A stretch of DNA of 64,000 nt from Paractinoplanes bogorensis (GTDB taxonomy: Bacteria; Actinomycetota; Actinomycetes; Mycobacteriales; Micromonosporaceae), in contig NZ_JAHKKG010000006.1 of the NCBI RefSeq assembly GCF_018829635.1, positions 646,908-710,907 of the forward strand. The letters run 5' to 3'. Under the pieces are notes generated by a model that worked only from the letters and a program-made list of their open reading frames with translations, did not search any database and was not told where the DNA came from. Below are positions 39,597-48,388 of the stretch, piece by piece. Each line of letters starts with the position of its first letter. The stretch's first letter is position 1. The translations under genes and the position numbers were made by a program.

Positions 39597-41642
39597 TCAG
39601 GTGGCGGTGCACGCCAGAGCCGGCGTCGTGGCTGTGCCTTCGGCCAGGAAGCCGAACGTGGTGGTGGCGCCCGCAGCCAGGGCGCCGTTCCAGCTCGCGT
39701 TGGTCGCCGACGCCGTGGTGCCCGTCGTCGTCACCGCGGCGCCCCACGACTGGGTGATGCGCTGGTCCGAGGCCAGCGGCCACGCGGCGGTCCAGCCGGA
39801 CGTCCCGGTTGCGCCCGCGGTCACCGTCACCTCGCCCTGGAAGCCGCCGGTCCAACTGCCGGTGATCGCCAGCCGGGCCGAGCAGGAACGGCCCGCCGGC
39901 ACGGTGGGCGTCGGCGATGCGGTGGGCGTCGGGGAAGAAGACGTGACCGCCACCTCGGCGTCGGAGAAGCGGGCGTACACGGGGTTGACGTCGGTCTCGC
40001 CGCCCCGGCCGTCGCATCCGCGGTCGGGGTTGAACAGCAGGTAGGTGCCCGAGCCGCAGGCGCCGGCCGGCTCCGCGTCTCCGCCCACCACGACCGATCC
40101 GGACAGGTTCACTCCACCCTGGACGATCGCGTTGTCCTTGACGACCGCGTTGCCGCTCACCGTTGCACCCGCGTTCACCCAGGCCAGGCCCTCGATCCGG
40201 GCGTTGCCGCCGACCGTGGCGTTGCCGTATACGGCGGCGCGCGGCCCCACGTAGGCGGTGGACGCCACCGACGCCCGGTTGTCGACCCAGCCGCCGCCGT
40301 TGGTGTGCCAGTGGCCGCCCCCGGTCGCGGCCGGTTTCGTGTAGCCGGGTTCGAAACCGGAGGGTACGGCGCCGGCCAGTCCGAACTCGTACGGGAAACG
40401 GAAGTTCTTGGTGTATCCGTCGAGGAACGCGTACTTGTGGATGGCCGGGGGCGCGCCCAGCACGACCAGGTAGAGGTCCTTCTCGCCGGGCTGAAGCTGG
40501 AACGAGATCTGGCTGTCGGGGGCGGTCGACACCGGGCCGTAGCGGGGTGTGCCGTTCGCGGAGAGGGCGACGAAACCGTACGCGTTGCTGTCGGTGTGGC
40601 CCTTGAAGTGCAGGCGGACCAGGGCACCGTCGGAGGACGGGACGAGCCGGATCTTGTTGTAGCCGTAGTCGGACGGCGCCAGCGCGTCGGGAATCGCGTA
40701 GTGGCCGGCCGCCTGGTTGACGGCCTCGACCGGGACGCCGTTGTAGGCCCGGACGAAGCCACCGCCGTACAGGGAATTGAGGAAGGGTTGGAAGTGGATC
40801 TTGTTGCTGTAGTCGTAGGTGACCTGGCGCTGGGCGTAACCGGCGAGGACGCTGTTGAGCTCCGTCTGGGTGAGGCCGGCCAGGCGTCGGTACGTCTCCA
40901 GGGGGTGCTCGGTGCTGCGCGCGTCGGCCCACATGCGGGTGAAGATGCCGGGCTGACGGTCCTCCAGATACTGGATCAGCATCCACGCGCCGTAGTGGTG
41001 GCGTGAGGACGAGTACGCCAGGTTCTCGGTGCGCAGGAAGCGGGTCAGGTCGCCCGCGCCGCCGTCCGGATAGACCTGCATGGCCATGTATTCGGCACTG
41101 GCCTCCCAGAACGTGCCGGCCGACGGGTGGGTGAAGCCGTAGCCGGAGCGGCCGAGGAACGTCAGGTTCTGGAAGACGTGGCCGAGCTCGTGGGCCAGGC
41201 CCCACGATCCGGGTCGCGCGGCCGCGGGGGCGATGTTGATGACGCCGACCTTGCCCTCCGCGCTGCCGCCGGTGGCCCAGGCGTCGAGCGCGGTGCGGTT
41301 CCAGGTCTGGGTGACGATGACGTCGATCTTGTACTGCGCGGTCACGGTGAACTTCATGGTGTCGTTGTAGAAGGTGTACAGCGACTCGAGCTGGTTGAGG
41401 ATGTCGGCCGGGTCGAAGGTGTAGGGCGCGGGCGCGGCGGTGGGGTTGGTGCCCGATTTCTCACCCCAGAGAAGAACAAAATTCGCCGATTCCCTCGTAC
41501 GGTCCTGACTCCACGGGACCTCGCCGGTGCTCTGCCACGAGGCCGGGATGTACACGGGCTTGGCCGCCACCTGCGCTGTTGCCTCCGCGGGAGCGGGCAG
41601 CAGGGCCAGAACCAGGGCTACGACGAGCGATGCGGGGGACAT
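39597..41642 (-). CDS. Secreted Svx/AvrXca-like zinc metalloprotease with hexapeptide repeat and CBM2
   Basis: A 681-residue exported protein. Domains in order: Sec signal peptide (1 to about 24), metallopeptidase region with zinc site HELGH (151-155) and a third ligand candidate in FWEASAEY, then a domain giving KYAFLDGYTKNFRFPYEFGL, a left-handed beta-helix-like hexapeptide stretch (ASVASTAYVGPRAAVYGNAT and following), a Ser/Thr/Pro linker (SSPTPTASPTPT) and a C-terminal cellulose-binding CBM2. The first half matches the Svx/AvrXca virulence proteins of plant pathogens, as I recall them. The CBM2 suggests it acts on plant cell-wall surfaces. Stand-alone gene; ATG 41642. Biochemical substrate unknown. 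Confidence 0.82.
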   Translation of the reverse strand: MSPASLVVALVLALLPAPAEATAQVAAKPVYIPASWQSTGEVPWSQDRTRESANFVLLWGEKSGTNPTAAPAPYTFDPADILNQLESLYTFYNDTMKFTVTAQYKIDVIVTQTWNRTALDAWATGGSAEGKVGVINIAPAAARPGSWGLAHELGHVFQNLTFLGRSGYGFTHPSAGTFWEASAEYMAMQVYPDGGAGDLTRFLRTENLAYSSSRHHYGAWMLIQYLEDRQPGIFTRMWADARSTEHPLETYRRLAGLTQTELNSVLAGYAQRQVTYDYSNKIHFQPFLNSLYGGGFVRAYNGVPVEAVNQAAGHYAIPDALAPSDYGYNKIRLVPSSDGALVRLHFKGHTDSNAYGFVALSANGTPRYGPVSTAPDSQISFQLQPGEKDLYLVVLGAPPAIHKYAFLDGYTKNFRFPYEFGLAGAVPSGFEPGYTKPAATGGGHWHTNGGGWVDNRASVASTAYVGPRAAVYGNATVGGNARIEGLAWVNAGATVSGNAVVKDNAIVQGGVNLSGSVVVGGDAEPAGACGSGTYLLFNPDRGCDGRGGETDVNPVYARFSDAEVAVTSSSPTPTASPTPTVPAGRSCSARLAITGSWTGGFQGEVTVTAGATGTSGWTAAWPLASDQRITQSWGAAVTTTGTTASATNASWNGALAAGATTTFGFLAEGTATTPALACTAT

Positions 41643-41844
41643 ACGCGGGGTCCTTCGGGGCGGGGGACGCCGCCGCGGGGCCGAGCGCAGGCGGGAGCCG
41701 GAGCCTGACTCCCCACAAAGTCATCAACCCGCCCACGGATCGGCCGGTGTGCGGCCGCGTGGGACGGGAGCCATCATCACCCCATCCAGTGACAGTCGTC
41801 AATATGGGGTCGGCTTGCCGCGGGGGCGGGCGATACTACGCGCT

Positions 41845-43104
41845 GTGGAAGAGACCGACCAGCTCACCGGAGTCCTGTCCCGCGCGACGTTCCTGCGTCG
41901 GGTGGACGAGGCGGCCGCCGCGTACCAGCGGGGCAACCCGCCCGCCGTGCTCGTCGTCGGGCTCGACGACTTCACCGGGGTGAACGACGTGCTCGGCTAC
42001 GACACCGGTGACCGCATCCTGGCCGCCGTGGCCGGCCTGCTGCGCGGCGCCGTGCGGGACGGCGACGTGGCCGGGCGGCTCGGCGGTGACCAGTTCGCGG
42101 TGCTCGCGCCGGACATCACGGTGCCCGCGCTGGAGGATCTGGCCGACCGGATCCAGGTCTCGCTGGCCAGTCCGATCGACGCCGACGGGCGACCGGTGTC
42201 GGCCCGGGCCGGGATCGGCGTGGCCCACGGCGCTCCGGGCGACACCGGGGGAGCCCTGCTCGGCAAGGCCGACATGGCTCTGCGCCGGGCCAAGGACCGC
42301 CGCCAGGGACGGCCGGCCCACTACGAGTCGGGTATGAAGCGCCGCTTCCTCGACCAGGCCGCCCTGCTCGAGGGGCTGCACGAGGCCGTACAGGGCGGTC
42401 AGCTGGAACTCGTCTACCAGCCGATCGTGCAGCTGGGCGAGGGCCGCCTGACCGGTCTGGAGGCGCTCGCCCGCTGGCAGCACCCGGCCCGCGGGCCGAT
42501 CATGCCGGGCGACTTCATCCCGGTCGCCGAGCGCAGCGGCCTGATCGTGCCGCTGGGCCGCTGGATGCTGGCCGAGGCGTGCCGCCAGCAGGAACCGGAC
42601 TGGCCCGAGACGTACGTCAACGTCAGCGCCCACCAGCTGCGCGAGCCCAGCTTCGCCGACGAGGTGGCCCGCACGGTCGCCGAACCGGCCCGGCTGATCA
42701 TCGAGGTGCCCGAGGAGGCGCTGGCCGAGCACGTCGTGGTGGACACCCTGCGGGCGGTGCGGGAACAGGGCGTACGGGTGTCGCTGGACGACTTCGGCTC
42801 GGGGCCGGGCTCGCTGCCCGCGCTGGCCACCGCGCCGATCGACGTGCTCAAGCTGCACGGCTCGATGACCGAGCAGATCATCACCTCGCCCCGGCAGGCC
42901 GCCGTGGCCCGGGCGGTGGCGGCGCTGGCCGGCGAGCTCGGCATCGTGGCCGTGGCCAAGGCCGTGGAGAGCGCCGCCCAGGCCGAACTGCTGCACGACC
43001 TGGGCTACCGGCAGGGGATGGGCTTCCACTACGCCGTTCCCCAGCCGGCCCGGGCGATCCCGCTGTTCCTGGCCAACGAGGCGCTGCTGACCCCGATGGG
43101 TTAG
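41845..43104 (+). CDS. Cytoplasmic GGDEF-EAL protein with degenerate active sites
   Basis: A 419-residue protein with no sensor or membrane segment: a GGDEF domain from residue ~5 (DQLTGVLSRATFLRR) and an EAL domain. The cyclase motif reads GGDQF instead of GGDEF, which should abolish synthesis. The EAL triad itself is present (GLEALARW) with NVSAHQL, LDDFGSG and QGMGFHYAVP, but the usual AEGVE reads AKAVE, so hydrolysis is also doubtful. It may be a cyclic-di-GMP-binding effector. GATACT (41832-41837) lies 7 nt before the GTG, a leaderless-type start. Its stop overlaps the convergent SDR gene by 4 nt. Confidence 0.88.
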   Translation: MEETDQLTGVLSRATFLRRVDEAAAAYQRGNPPAVLVVGLDDFTGVNDVLGYDTGDRILAAVAGLLRGAVRDGDVAGRLGGDQFAVLAPDITVPALEDLADRIQVSLASPIDADGRPVSARAGIGVAHGAPGDTGGALLGKADMALRRAKDRRQGRPAHYESGMKRRFLDQAALLEGLHEAVQGGQLELVYQPIVQLGEGRLTGLEALARWQHPARGPIMPGDFIPVAERSGLIVPLGRWMLAEACRQQEPDWPETYVNVSAHQLREPSFADEVARTVAEPARLIIEVPEEALAEHVVVDTLRAVREQGVRVSLDDFGSGPGSLPALATAPIDVLKLHGSMTEQIITSPRQAAVARAVAALAGELGIVAVAKAVESAAQAELLHDLGYRQGMGFHYAVPQPARAIPLFLANEALLTPMG

Positions 43105-43841
43105 CGCGCGATGTAACCGCCGTCGACGAACAGTTCGGCGCCGGTGATGAAGGACGCGTCGTCGCCGGCCAGGAACACGATGGCGGCGGCCACTTCCTCG
43201 GGGCGGCCGACGCGGCCCAGGGGCGTCGTGGACACGTACGGGGCCTGGTCGGTGTCGCCCATCATCGGGGTCTCGATGAAGCCCGGGTGCACGCTGTTGA
43301 CCCGGATGCCGAGCGGCGCCCACTGCACGGCGATGCTCTTGGTCAGCGTCCGGACCGCGCCCTTGGCCGCGTGATAGGCCGGCGAGGTGCCGAAGCCGCC
43401 GGACGCCCCGAAGATCGAGCTGATGTTCACCACCGACGCCGCGGTCGAGGCCTTGAGCAGCTCGGCGGCGGCCCTGGTGCCGAGGAAGACGCTGGTCTGG
43501 GTGACCGCGACGACCTTCTCGTAGAGCGCCAGCGACGTCTCCTCGAGCGTCTCGGCGTGGCCCAGCCCGGCGTTGTTGACCAGGATGTCGAGCCCGCCGA
43601 AGGTCGTGCCGACCTGCGCGATCGCCTGCTGCCAGGCGGCCTCGCCGGTGACGTCGAGGTGCACGAACAGCGACCGGCCGCCGTTCTTCTCGATCTCGGT
43701 GGCCACCTCGGCGCCCGCTTCGTCCTGCACGTCGGCGACGACCACGTTCGCGCCCTCACTGGCCAGGCGCAGTGCGGTCTGCCGCCCGATGCCGCTCGCG
43801 CCTCCGGTCACCAGCGCGGTCCTGCCATCCAGTCGAGCCAT
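43101..43841 (-). CDS. Short-chain dehydrogenase/reductase (glucose/cyclohexanol dehydrogenase-like)
   Basis: A 246-residue classical SDR. The NAD(P) motif is TGGASGIG, then NNAG, catalytic Ser in NISSIFGASGG, Tyr-x-x-x-Lys as YHAAK, and the C-terminal FITGAELFVDGGYIAR. Asp after the second strand (VVADVQDEAG) favours NAD over NADP. It oxidises or reduces an unknown alcohol/ketone. The ATG has GAGAGAGG upstream. Divergent from the TetR gene, with a clear 21-bp operator between them, so it is probably de-repressed by its substrate. Confidence 0.92.
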   Translation of the reverse strand: MARLDGRTALVTGGASGIGRQTALRLASEGANVVVADVQDEAGAEVATEIEKNGGRSLFVHLDVTGEAAWQQAIAQVGTTFGGLDILVNNAGLGHAETLEETSLALYEKVVAVTQTSVFLGTRAAAELLKASTAASVVNISSIFGASGGFGTSPAYHAAKGAVRTLTKSIAVQWAPLGIRVNSVHPGFIETPMMGDTDQAPYVSTTPLGRVGRPEEVAAAIVFLAGDDASFITGAELFVDGGYIAR

Positions 43842-43872
43842 CGTTTCTCGCCTCTCTCCGTGGTGTTTCCTA

Positions 43873-43893
43873 AACGATACGTCTCGTATCGTT
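43873..43893. promoter_or_regulatory. TetR-type operator between SDR and TetR genes
   Basis: Perfect 9-bp arms AACGATACG (43873-43881) and CGTATCGTT (43885-43893) are separated by TCT. It lies in the 90-bp divergent gap, where one bound TetR dimer pair could repress both genes. Confidence 0.82.
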
Positions 43894-43931
43894 GATAGGA
43901 TGCTGTGAGCTGCCTGACACGAGGAGGGTTC

Positions 43932-44444
43932 ATGCCGGGCCGGAAGCGTGACCCCCGGGCGCAGGCCGCGGCCCTGACCGCCGCCGAGGAGCTGCTCACC
44001 GAGATCGGCTACCACCGGGTGACCATGGAGCGGATCGCCGAGCGCTCGGGCGTGGCCAAGATGACGCTCTACCGCTGGTGGCCCAACAAGGCCGCGCTGG
44101 TCACCGACGCCGTCCGGGCCAAGCTGGCCCCGGCCGAGCTGCCCGACACGGCCCTGGCTCAACTCGAGGCGCTGCTCGGCACGCTCACCCGCTACGGCGA
44201 CGCGAGCGTGGTGGCCGGCGCGATGAGCTCGCGGGGCGAGGCGGGCCGGGCCGATCTGCGCGACATCCTGCATCCGTGGTGCGCGGGCCTGGTCACGATC
44301 ATCGAGCGGTCCGCGCCGCCCGGATTCCCGGCCGTGCTGACCGCGCAGGCCTGGGTCGGCTACCTCGTCTACCGGGTGGTGTTCCTGCAGGAGGAGGTCA
44401 CCACCCAAGACCTCAAAGTGCTCATTTCCCCGTACGGGTTCTGA
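43932..44444 (+). CDS. TetR-family transcriptional repressor
   Basis: A 170-residue regulator. The N-terminal HTH reads AAEELLTEIGYHRVTMERIAERSGVAKMTLYRWWPNKAALV, the usual TetR recognition region. The ligand domain is short (residues 60-170) with an aromatic-rich C-terminus. ATG 43932 has AGGAGG at 43922-43927. The perfect palindrome upstream is the likely binding site, and the divergent SDR gene is the likely target. The 3' end overlaps the LuxR gene by 23 nt on the opposite strand. Confidence 0.9.
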   Translation: MPGRKRDPRAQAAALTAAEELLTEIGYHRVTMERIAERSGVAKMTLYRWWPNKAALVTDAVRAKLAPAELPDTALAQLEALLGTLTRYGDASVVAGAMSSRGEAGRADLRDILHPWCAGLVTIIERSAPPGFPAVLTAQAWVGYLVYRVVFLQEEVTTQDLKVLISPYGF

Positions 44445-47400
44445 GCGCGTCCGGCAGTTCACGGCGGCTCGTGATGCCCAGCTTGTGGTAGGAGTGCGCC
44501 AGGTGCGTCTCGATCGTCCGGCGGCTCAGCACCAGCCGCTGGGCGATCTCGCGGTTGGTCAGCCCGTCCGCGGCCATCCCGGCGACCTGCCGTTCGGCCT
44601 CGGTCAGGGCGTCCGGCCCGTGCGTGGCGGCCCGGCGAGGTCGCGCGCCCGCCGCGTGCAGTTCGGCCGTGGCCCGCGCCGCCAGCCGGTGCGCGCCTCC
44701 TTCGGCGGCCAGCTCCAAGCCCGTACGCAAGGGAAAGCGCGCCTGATCCCGATGCCCGGCCCGTCGCAGAGCACTGCCGAGAGCGACCATTCCGTACGCC
44801 CGGGCCAGGCGCTCCTTCGTGCCGTCGCAGGTCTTGACCGCCCGCTCGAGCAGCGACACGCGCTCGTCCCGGGCCGCCACCGCCGCCGCCACCCGCAGCG
44901 CGGTGCTCAGCGGTCCGGGCGCCTCGGCGGCCTCGGCCAGCGCGAGATGCTCGGCCGCGAGGTCGTCGGCCGGCATGCCCGTGGCCAGCAACGGCGCGAC
45001 CAGGTCGGCCCGCCAGGTGGCGAAAGCCGGATGCCGTACGCCCAGCTCGTCCCACCGTTGCCCGGCCGCACGCAGGTCGGCGATCGCCTCGGCCGGCCGG
45101 TCCTGGGCCCACCGCAGCCGCCCGCGGCTCTGCAGGAACATCGGGCCGCTGAGCGCGTGCGGCGGCGGCTCCCCGATGAGCAGCGACGCGGCCTCGTCGA
45201 GCCGGTCCGCCTCGATCAGCGCGTCGATCAGCGGGCACAACGCGAACAGCACGCCCTGCGGCGGCGTGTTGCTGGTCAGCTTGAAATCCACGGCCGCGCG
45301 AGCGTCAGCCACGGCCTCGGTGACCAGCCCCGCGGGCAGCACGGCGAGCGACCGCAGGAACCGGCCGTGCGCGACGGTGCTCAGCCAGCCCCGCGCCCCG
45401 GCCGCCCGGGCCAGGGCCTCGCTCATCGTGCGGGCCTCGTCCAGCGCGCCGTTGGCGATCAGCGTCAGCCCGGCCACCGTCGGCAGCACCGAGTCGTGCT
45501 CGGCGTCGAGGGTGCCGTCGTCGAGTAGCGGACGCAGCCGGGCCAGGTTGTCGCGGGCGGGTCTTCCGCGGAACGTGTCGTCCACAGCCTCGATGACTCG
45601 CCACAGTCGCAGCGGGGGCGGCTGCCTCCGGCATCGTTCGGCCAGGTCGCGGGAGAGGGCCATGGTCCGGCTGTCGAGGCCGCCCGCGCCGGCGATCTCC
45701 GCTTCCAGTCGCGCCGCGGTGTTATCCACAGTTGCGCCCTCGGCACGGCTGTTCGGCGTGTCGTCCACAGGCGCTTCCGCGCCGGCGCCTTCGCGGGTGG
45801 TCGTGGGTCCGCTGGTGGTCGTTGCCGTCGTCTGTGTGGCTGTGCTCGCGGTTTCGCTGGTCGTTGTGCTGGCTGTGGTTGTCTTCGTGCGCTCGACGTG
45901 GCTGGTCGTCGTGCCGGCTGTGACTTTGCTTCCGGGCGTGGCGCTGCTCTCGGGCGCGACGGCGCTCCCGGGCGTGTCGTCCACAAGCGCTCCCGCGCCG
46001 GCACCTTCGCGGGTGGTCGTGGTTCCGCTGGTTGCCGTCGTCTGTGCGGCTGTGCTCGCGGTTTCGCTGGTCGTTGTGCTGGCTGTGGTTGTCTTCGTGC
46101 GCTCGACTTGGCTGGTCGTCGTGCCGGCTGTGTACGTGGCGTTGCTTCCCGGCGTGGCGTTGTTTCCGGGCGTGACGGCGCTACTGGGCGTGACGCCGTT
46201 TCCGGGCGTGACGCCGTTTCCGGGCTCGACGGCGCTCCCGGGCGTGTCGTCCACAGGCGCGGAAGCGAGCTCGGCTGGAATCGCGTACGGTCGGCCCGCC
46301 CCCTGGTCGGGCGGGGTGGGCAGTAGCGCGGCTTTTTGCGCGGGGAGCCCGAGCCGGCAGACGGCGATCGCGGCGGCTCCGTGGGCGCTGATGGCCAGTG
46401 CGCGCCCGCAGCGCAGGGCGGCCTCGGCACGGGCGGCCGGGTCGGTGATCCGGGCTACGGCCTCGTAGGCGAGTGTGGGCCCGTCGTCCTGACGCACGGC
46501 GGCCAGCGCGAGCGCGAGGTCGAGCCGGATGGCGGTGTCGTCGTCCGGGTCCAGAGCGGGTTCGTCGAGCGCGCGCCGCAGGTAGGTCGCCGCGCTCTCC
46601 GGTGCTCCGCGGCCGACGGCCCGTGCGGCGGCCGAGCGCAGCAGCGCGACCACATCGGACCGGCCGGCCGGCTCGGCCCGCAGCAGGTGCACGGCCGTGC
46701 GTTCCGGGTCGGCGCCGCGCATGGCCAGCAGGTCCGCTGCCCGGGCGTGCCACAGCGCGAGTTCGGCCGGGCCGAGCCGCGCCGTCAGGGCCGCCGCGAT
46801 CATCGGATTGGCCGGCGACCAGTCGGCGACGCGATGCTCATTTGCGCGTCCCCCGGGGTGGGCGGTCGGCCCGTCGGGGACGCGCTGGCTGCTCGAGTGT
46901 CTCGGTGGCTTGGCCGGCGCCGCCCCGGCGCGTTGTCCGACCGTGCGCCACGGGTCGCCGTCGTGGACCAGCATTCCGGCCGCCCGCAAGGTGTCCGCGC
47001 ACACCGCGGCCCGCTCCGGCGTCAGCCCGGCCAGCGTGGCGGCGTCGATCATGCGCGCTTCCGGCCCGAGCACGGCGAAGCTGGTGGCCAGTCCGGTGCA
47101 GCCGTCGAGCAGGCGCGCGAGCCGCCGCGACACCCAGCGGGCCACCTCGGCCGGGCTCACCGCGGGGGCCTGGTGACCGTCGGCATGGGCGATCAGAGCG
47201 TTCAGCAGATACGGGTTTCCGCCGCTGGCCGCGTGACAGGCGGCGAGGAAGTACGGCTCGGCGTCGGGGAACTGCCGTCGCACGAGCTCGGCCGACTCGG
47301 GCGGATCGAGCGGCCCGAGCGCGATCACCGTGCCGGCCAGCAACTCGCTCAGGATCGCCCGGCCCGTGCCTGCGGCGAGCCCGGTGTCTGCGGCGAGCGC

Positions 47401-48015
47401 GGTGCCTGCGGCGAGCGCGGTGCCTGCGGCGAGCGCGGTGCCTGCGGCGAGTCCGGTGTCCGCGGCGAGCGCGGTGCCTGCGGCGAGCGCGGTGCCTGCG
47501 GCGAGCCCGGTGTCCACGGTCAACACCAGGGTCAGGGGCAGCTCGTCCACCCGCCGGGCCAGCGCGGCCAACCAGTGCTGCGATGCCACATCGGCCCAGT
47601 GCACGTCGTCGACGAACAGGACGGCCGGGTTTCGGTGGGCGACCTCGGCGGTCAGGCAGTAGAGAGCGTGCGTCGCCGCGTAGGGCCCGTCAAGCGGCTC
47701 GCCCGCGGCCAGCACCCGGTCAGCCAGCGCAGCCGGTCCGCGGCACAGCCCGGCCCACCCGTCGCCCGCCTGCAGTGTGGCGAACGCCTGCCGGGCCACG
47801 CCGAACGGGAAGTCCTGGTCGAGCGGGTTCGCGCGCGCCCGCAGGACGGTCAGTCCTCGAGCCCGCGCCTCCGATACCGCCGCCGTGGCCAGGGTGGTCT
47901 TGCCGATGCCGGCGACGCCCTCGATCGTGACCAGCCGCCCTGATCCGGCTACGGCCGCGTCGAGGCCACCGGCCAGCACGGCCAGTTCGGCGGCACGTCC
48001 ACGCGTCTCGGTCAC
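44422..48015 (-). CDS. LAL-type giant LuxR-family regulator
   Basis: A 1197-residue regulator. It has an N-terminal STAND-type ATPase (Walker A GVAGIGKTTLA at about 33-43, Walker B VLFVDDVHWADV), a long helical TPR-like middle, and a C-terminal LuxR helix-turn-helix (LTEAERQVAGMAADGLTNRE, then IAQRLVLSRRTIETHLAHSY). Unusual insertions: a six-residue AGTALA/ADTGLA repeat between ATPase motifs (DNA 47372-47515) and a Thr/Ser-rich linker made of two copies of about 75-90 residues (DNA 45758-46243). I chose GTG 48015 with GAGAAG upstream; the 115 residues further upstream in frame are translated 14-bp repeats and not coding. Target genes unknown. Confidence 0.87.
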   Translation of the reverse strand: MTETRGRAAELAVLAGGLDAAVAGSGRLVTIEGVAGIGKTTLATAAVSEARARGLTVLRARANPLDQDFPFGVARQAFATLQAGDGWAGLCRGPAALADRVLAAGEPLDGPYAATHALYCLTAEVAHRNPAVLFVDDVHWADVASQHWLAALARRVDELPLTLVLTVDTGLAAGTALAAGTALAADTGLAAGTALAAGTALAAGTALAADTGLAAGTGRAILSELLAGTVIALGPLDPPESAELVRRQFPDAEPYFLAACHAASGGNPYLLNALIAHADGHQAPAVSPAEVARWVSRRLARLLDGCTGLATSFAVLGPEARMIDAATLAGLTPERAAVCADTLRAAGMLVHDGDPWRTVGQRAGAAPAKPPRHSSSQRVPDGPTAHPGGRANEHRVADWSPANPMIAAALTARLGPAELALWHARAADLLAMRGADPERTAVHLLRAEPAGRSDVVALLRSAAARAVGRGAPESAATYLRRALDEPALDPDDDTAIRLDLALALAAVRQDDGPTLAYEAVARITDPAARAEAALRCGRALAISAHGAAAIAVCRLGLPAQKAALLPTPPDQGAGRPYAIPAELASAPVDDTPGSAVEPGNGVTPGNGVTPSSAVTPGNNATPGSNATYTAGTTTSQVERTKTTTASTTTSETASTAAQTTATSGTTTTREGAGAGALVDDTPGSAVAPESSATPGSKVTAGTTTSHVERTKTTTASTTTSETASTATQTTATTTSGPTTTREGAGAEAPVDDTPNSRAEGATVDNTAARLEAEIAGAGGLDSRTMALSRDLAERCRRQPPPLRLWRVIEAVDDTFRGRPARDNLARLRPLLDDGTLDAEHDSVLPTVAGLTLIANGALDEARTMSEALARAAGARGWLSTVAHGRFLRSLAVLPAGLVTEAVADARAAVDFKLTSNTPPQGVLFALCPLIDALIEADRLDEAASLLIGEPPPHALSGPMFLQSRGRLRWAQDRPAEAIADLRAAGQRWDELGVRHPAFATWRADLVAPLLATGMPADDLAAEHLALAEAAEAPGPLSTALRVAAAVAARDERVSLLERAVKTCDGTKERLARAYGMVALGSALRRAGHRDQARFPLRTGLELAAEGGAHRLAARATAELHAAGARPRRAATHGPDALTEAERQVAGMAADGLTNREIAQRLVLSRRTIETHLAHSYHKLGITSRRELPDALRTRTGK
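45758..46243. repeat. Direct repeat inside the LuxR gene (Thr-rich linker)
   Basis: Two similar copies, about 45758-45973 and 45974-46243, each start with GTGTCGTCCACA (a third start is at 46244). Each encodes REGAGA, TTTASTTTSETAST and VDDTPGS blocks. The frame is kept, so the linker expanded by duplication. Confidence 0.85.
47372..47515. repeat. 18-bp in-frame repeats (8 units) in the LuxR ATPase region
   Basis: GCGGCGAGCGCGGTGCCT and close variants recur at 18-bp steps from 47372 to 47498. They encode AGTALA or ADTGLA units inserted after VLTVDTG in the nucleotide-binding domain. Unit length divisible by three keeps the gene open. Confidence 0.9.
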
Positions 48016-48100
48016 CTCACGCTTCTCTCCGGTCAGAGCCGGCCGGCCAAGGCTGTCCCGCGACGGTCCAGCCAGGGCCACCCGGCCAACGCCAAACCGA

Positions 48101-48297
48101 GACGGCCGACCGGCCGAAGTCGACCCGCGAGGGCCGACCCACGACGGCCGACCGGCCGAAGCCGGCCCGCGACGGCCGACCGGCCAACGCCGACCCGCGA
48201 GGGCCGACCCACGACGGCCGACCGGCCGAAGCCGACCCGCGAGGGCCGGCCCGCGACGGCCGACCGGCCGAAGCCGACCTGCGACGGCCGACCGGCC
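48101..48297. repeat. Modular 14-bp tandem repeats upstream of the LuxR gene
   Basis: GACGGCCGAC occurs at 48101, 48143, 48171, 48213, 48255 and 48283. All distances are multiples of 14 (42, 28, 42, 42, 28). Three 14-mers alternate: CGACCGGCCGAAGC, CGACCCGCGAGGGC and CGACCCACGACGGC. It fills most of the 373-bp gap (48016-48388) between the LuxR gene and the methyltransferase gene, so it could influence the divergent promoters. No gene is seen in this gap. Confidence 0.9.
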
Positions 48298-48388
48298 AAA
48301 TCTCGGTATCGCCTCCACGATGACCCCGCACCCCGGCCCGGACCAGCCTGAAGGCACATGCACGACAGTCGGAGGGGGAGCAGGCGCG

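Noticed and set aside
48016..48363. N-terminal extension of the LuxR protein
   Set aside because: Residues GRRGPALAGRLRPVGRRG are read from the 14-bp repeats; similarity starts at the GTG at 48015.
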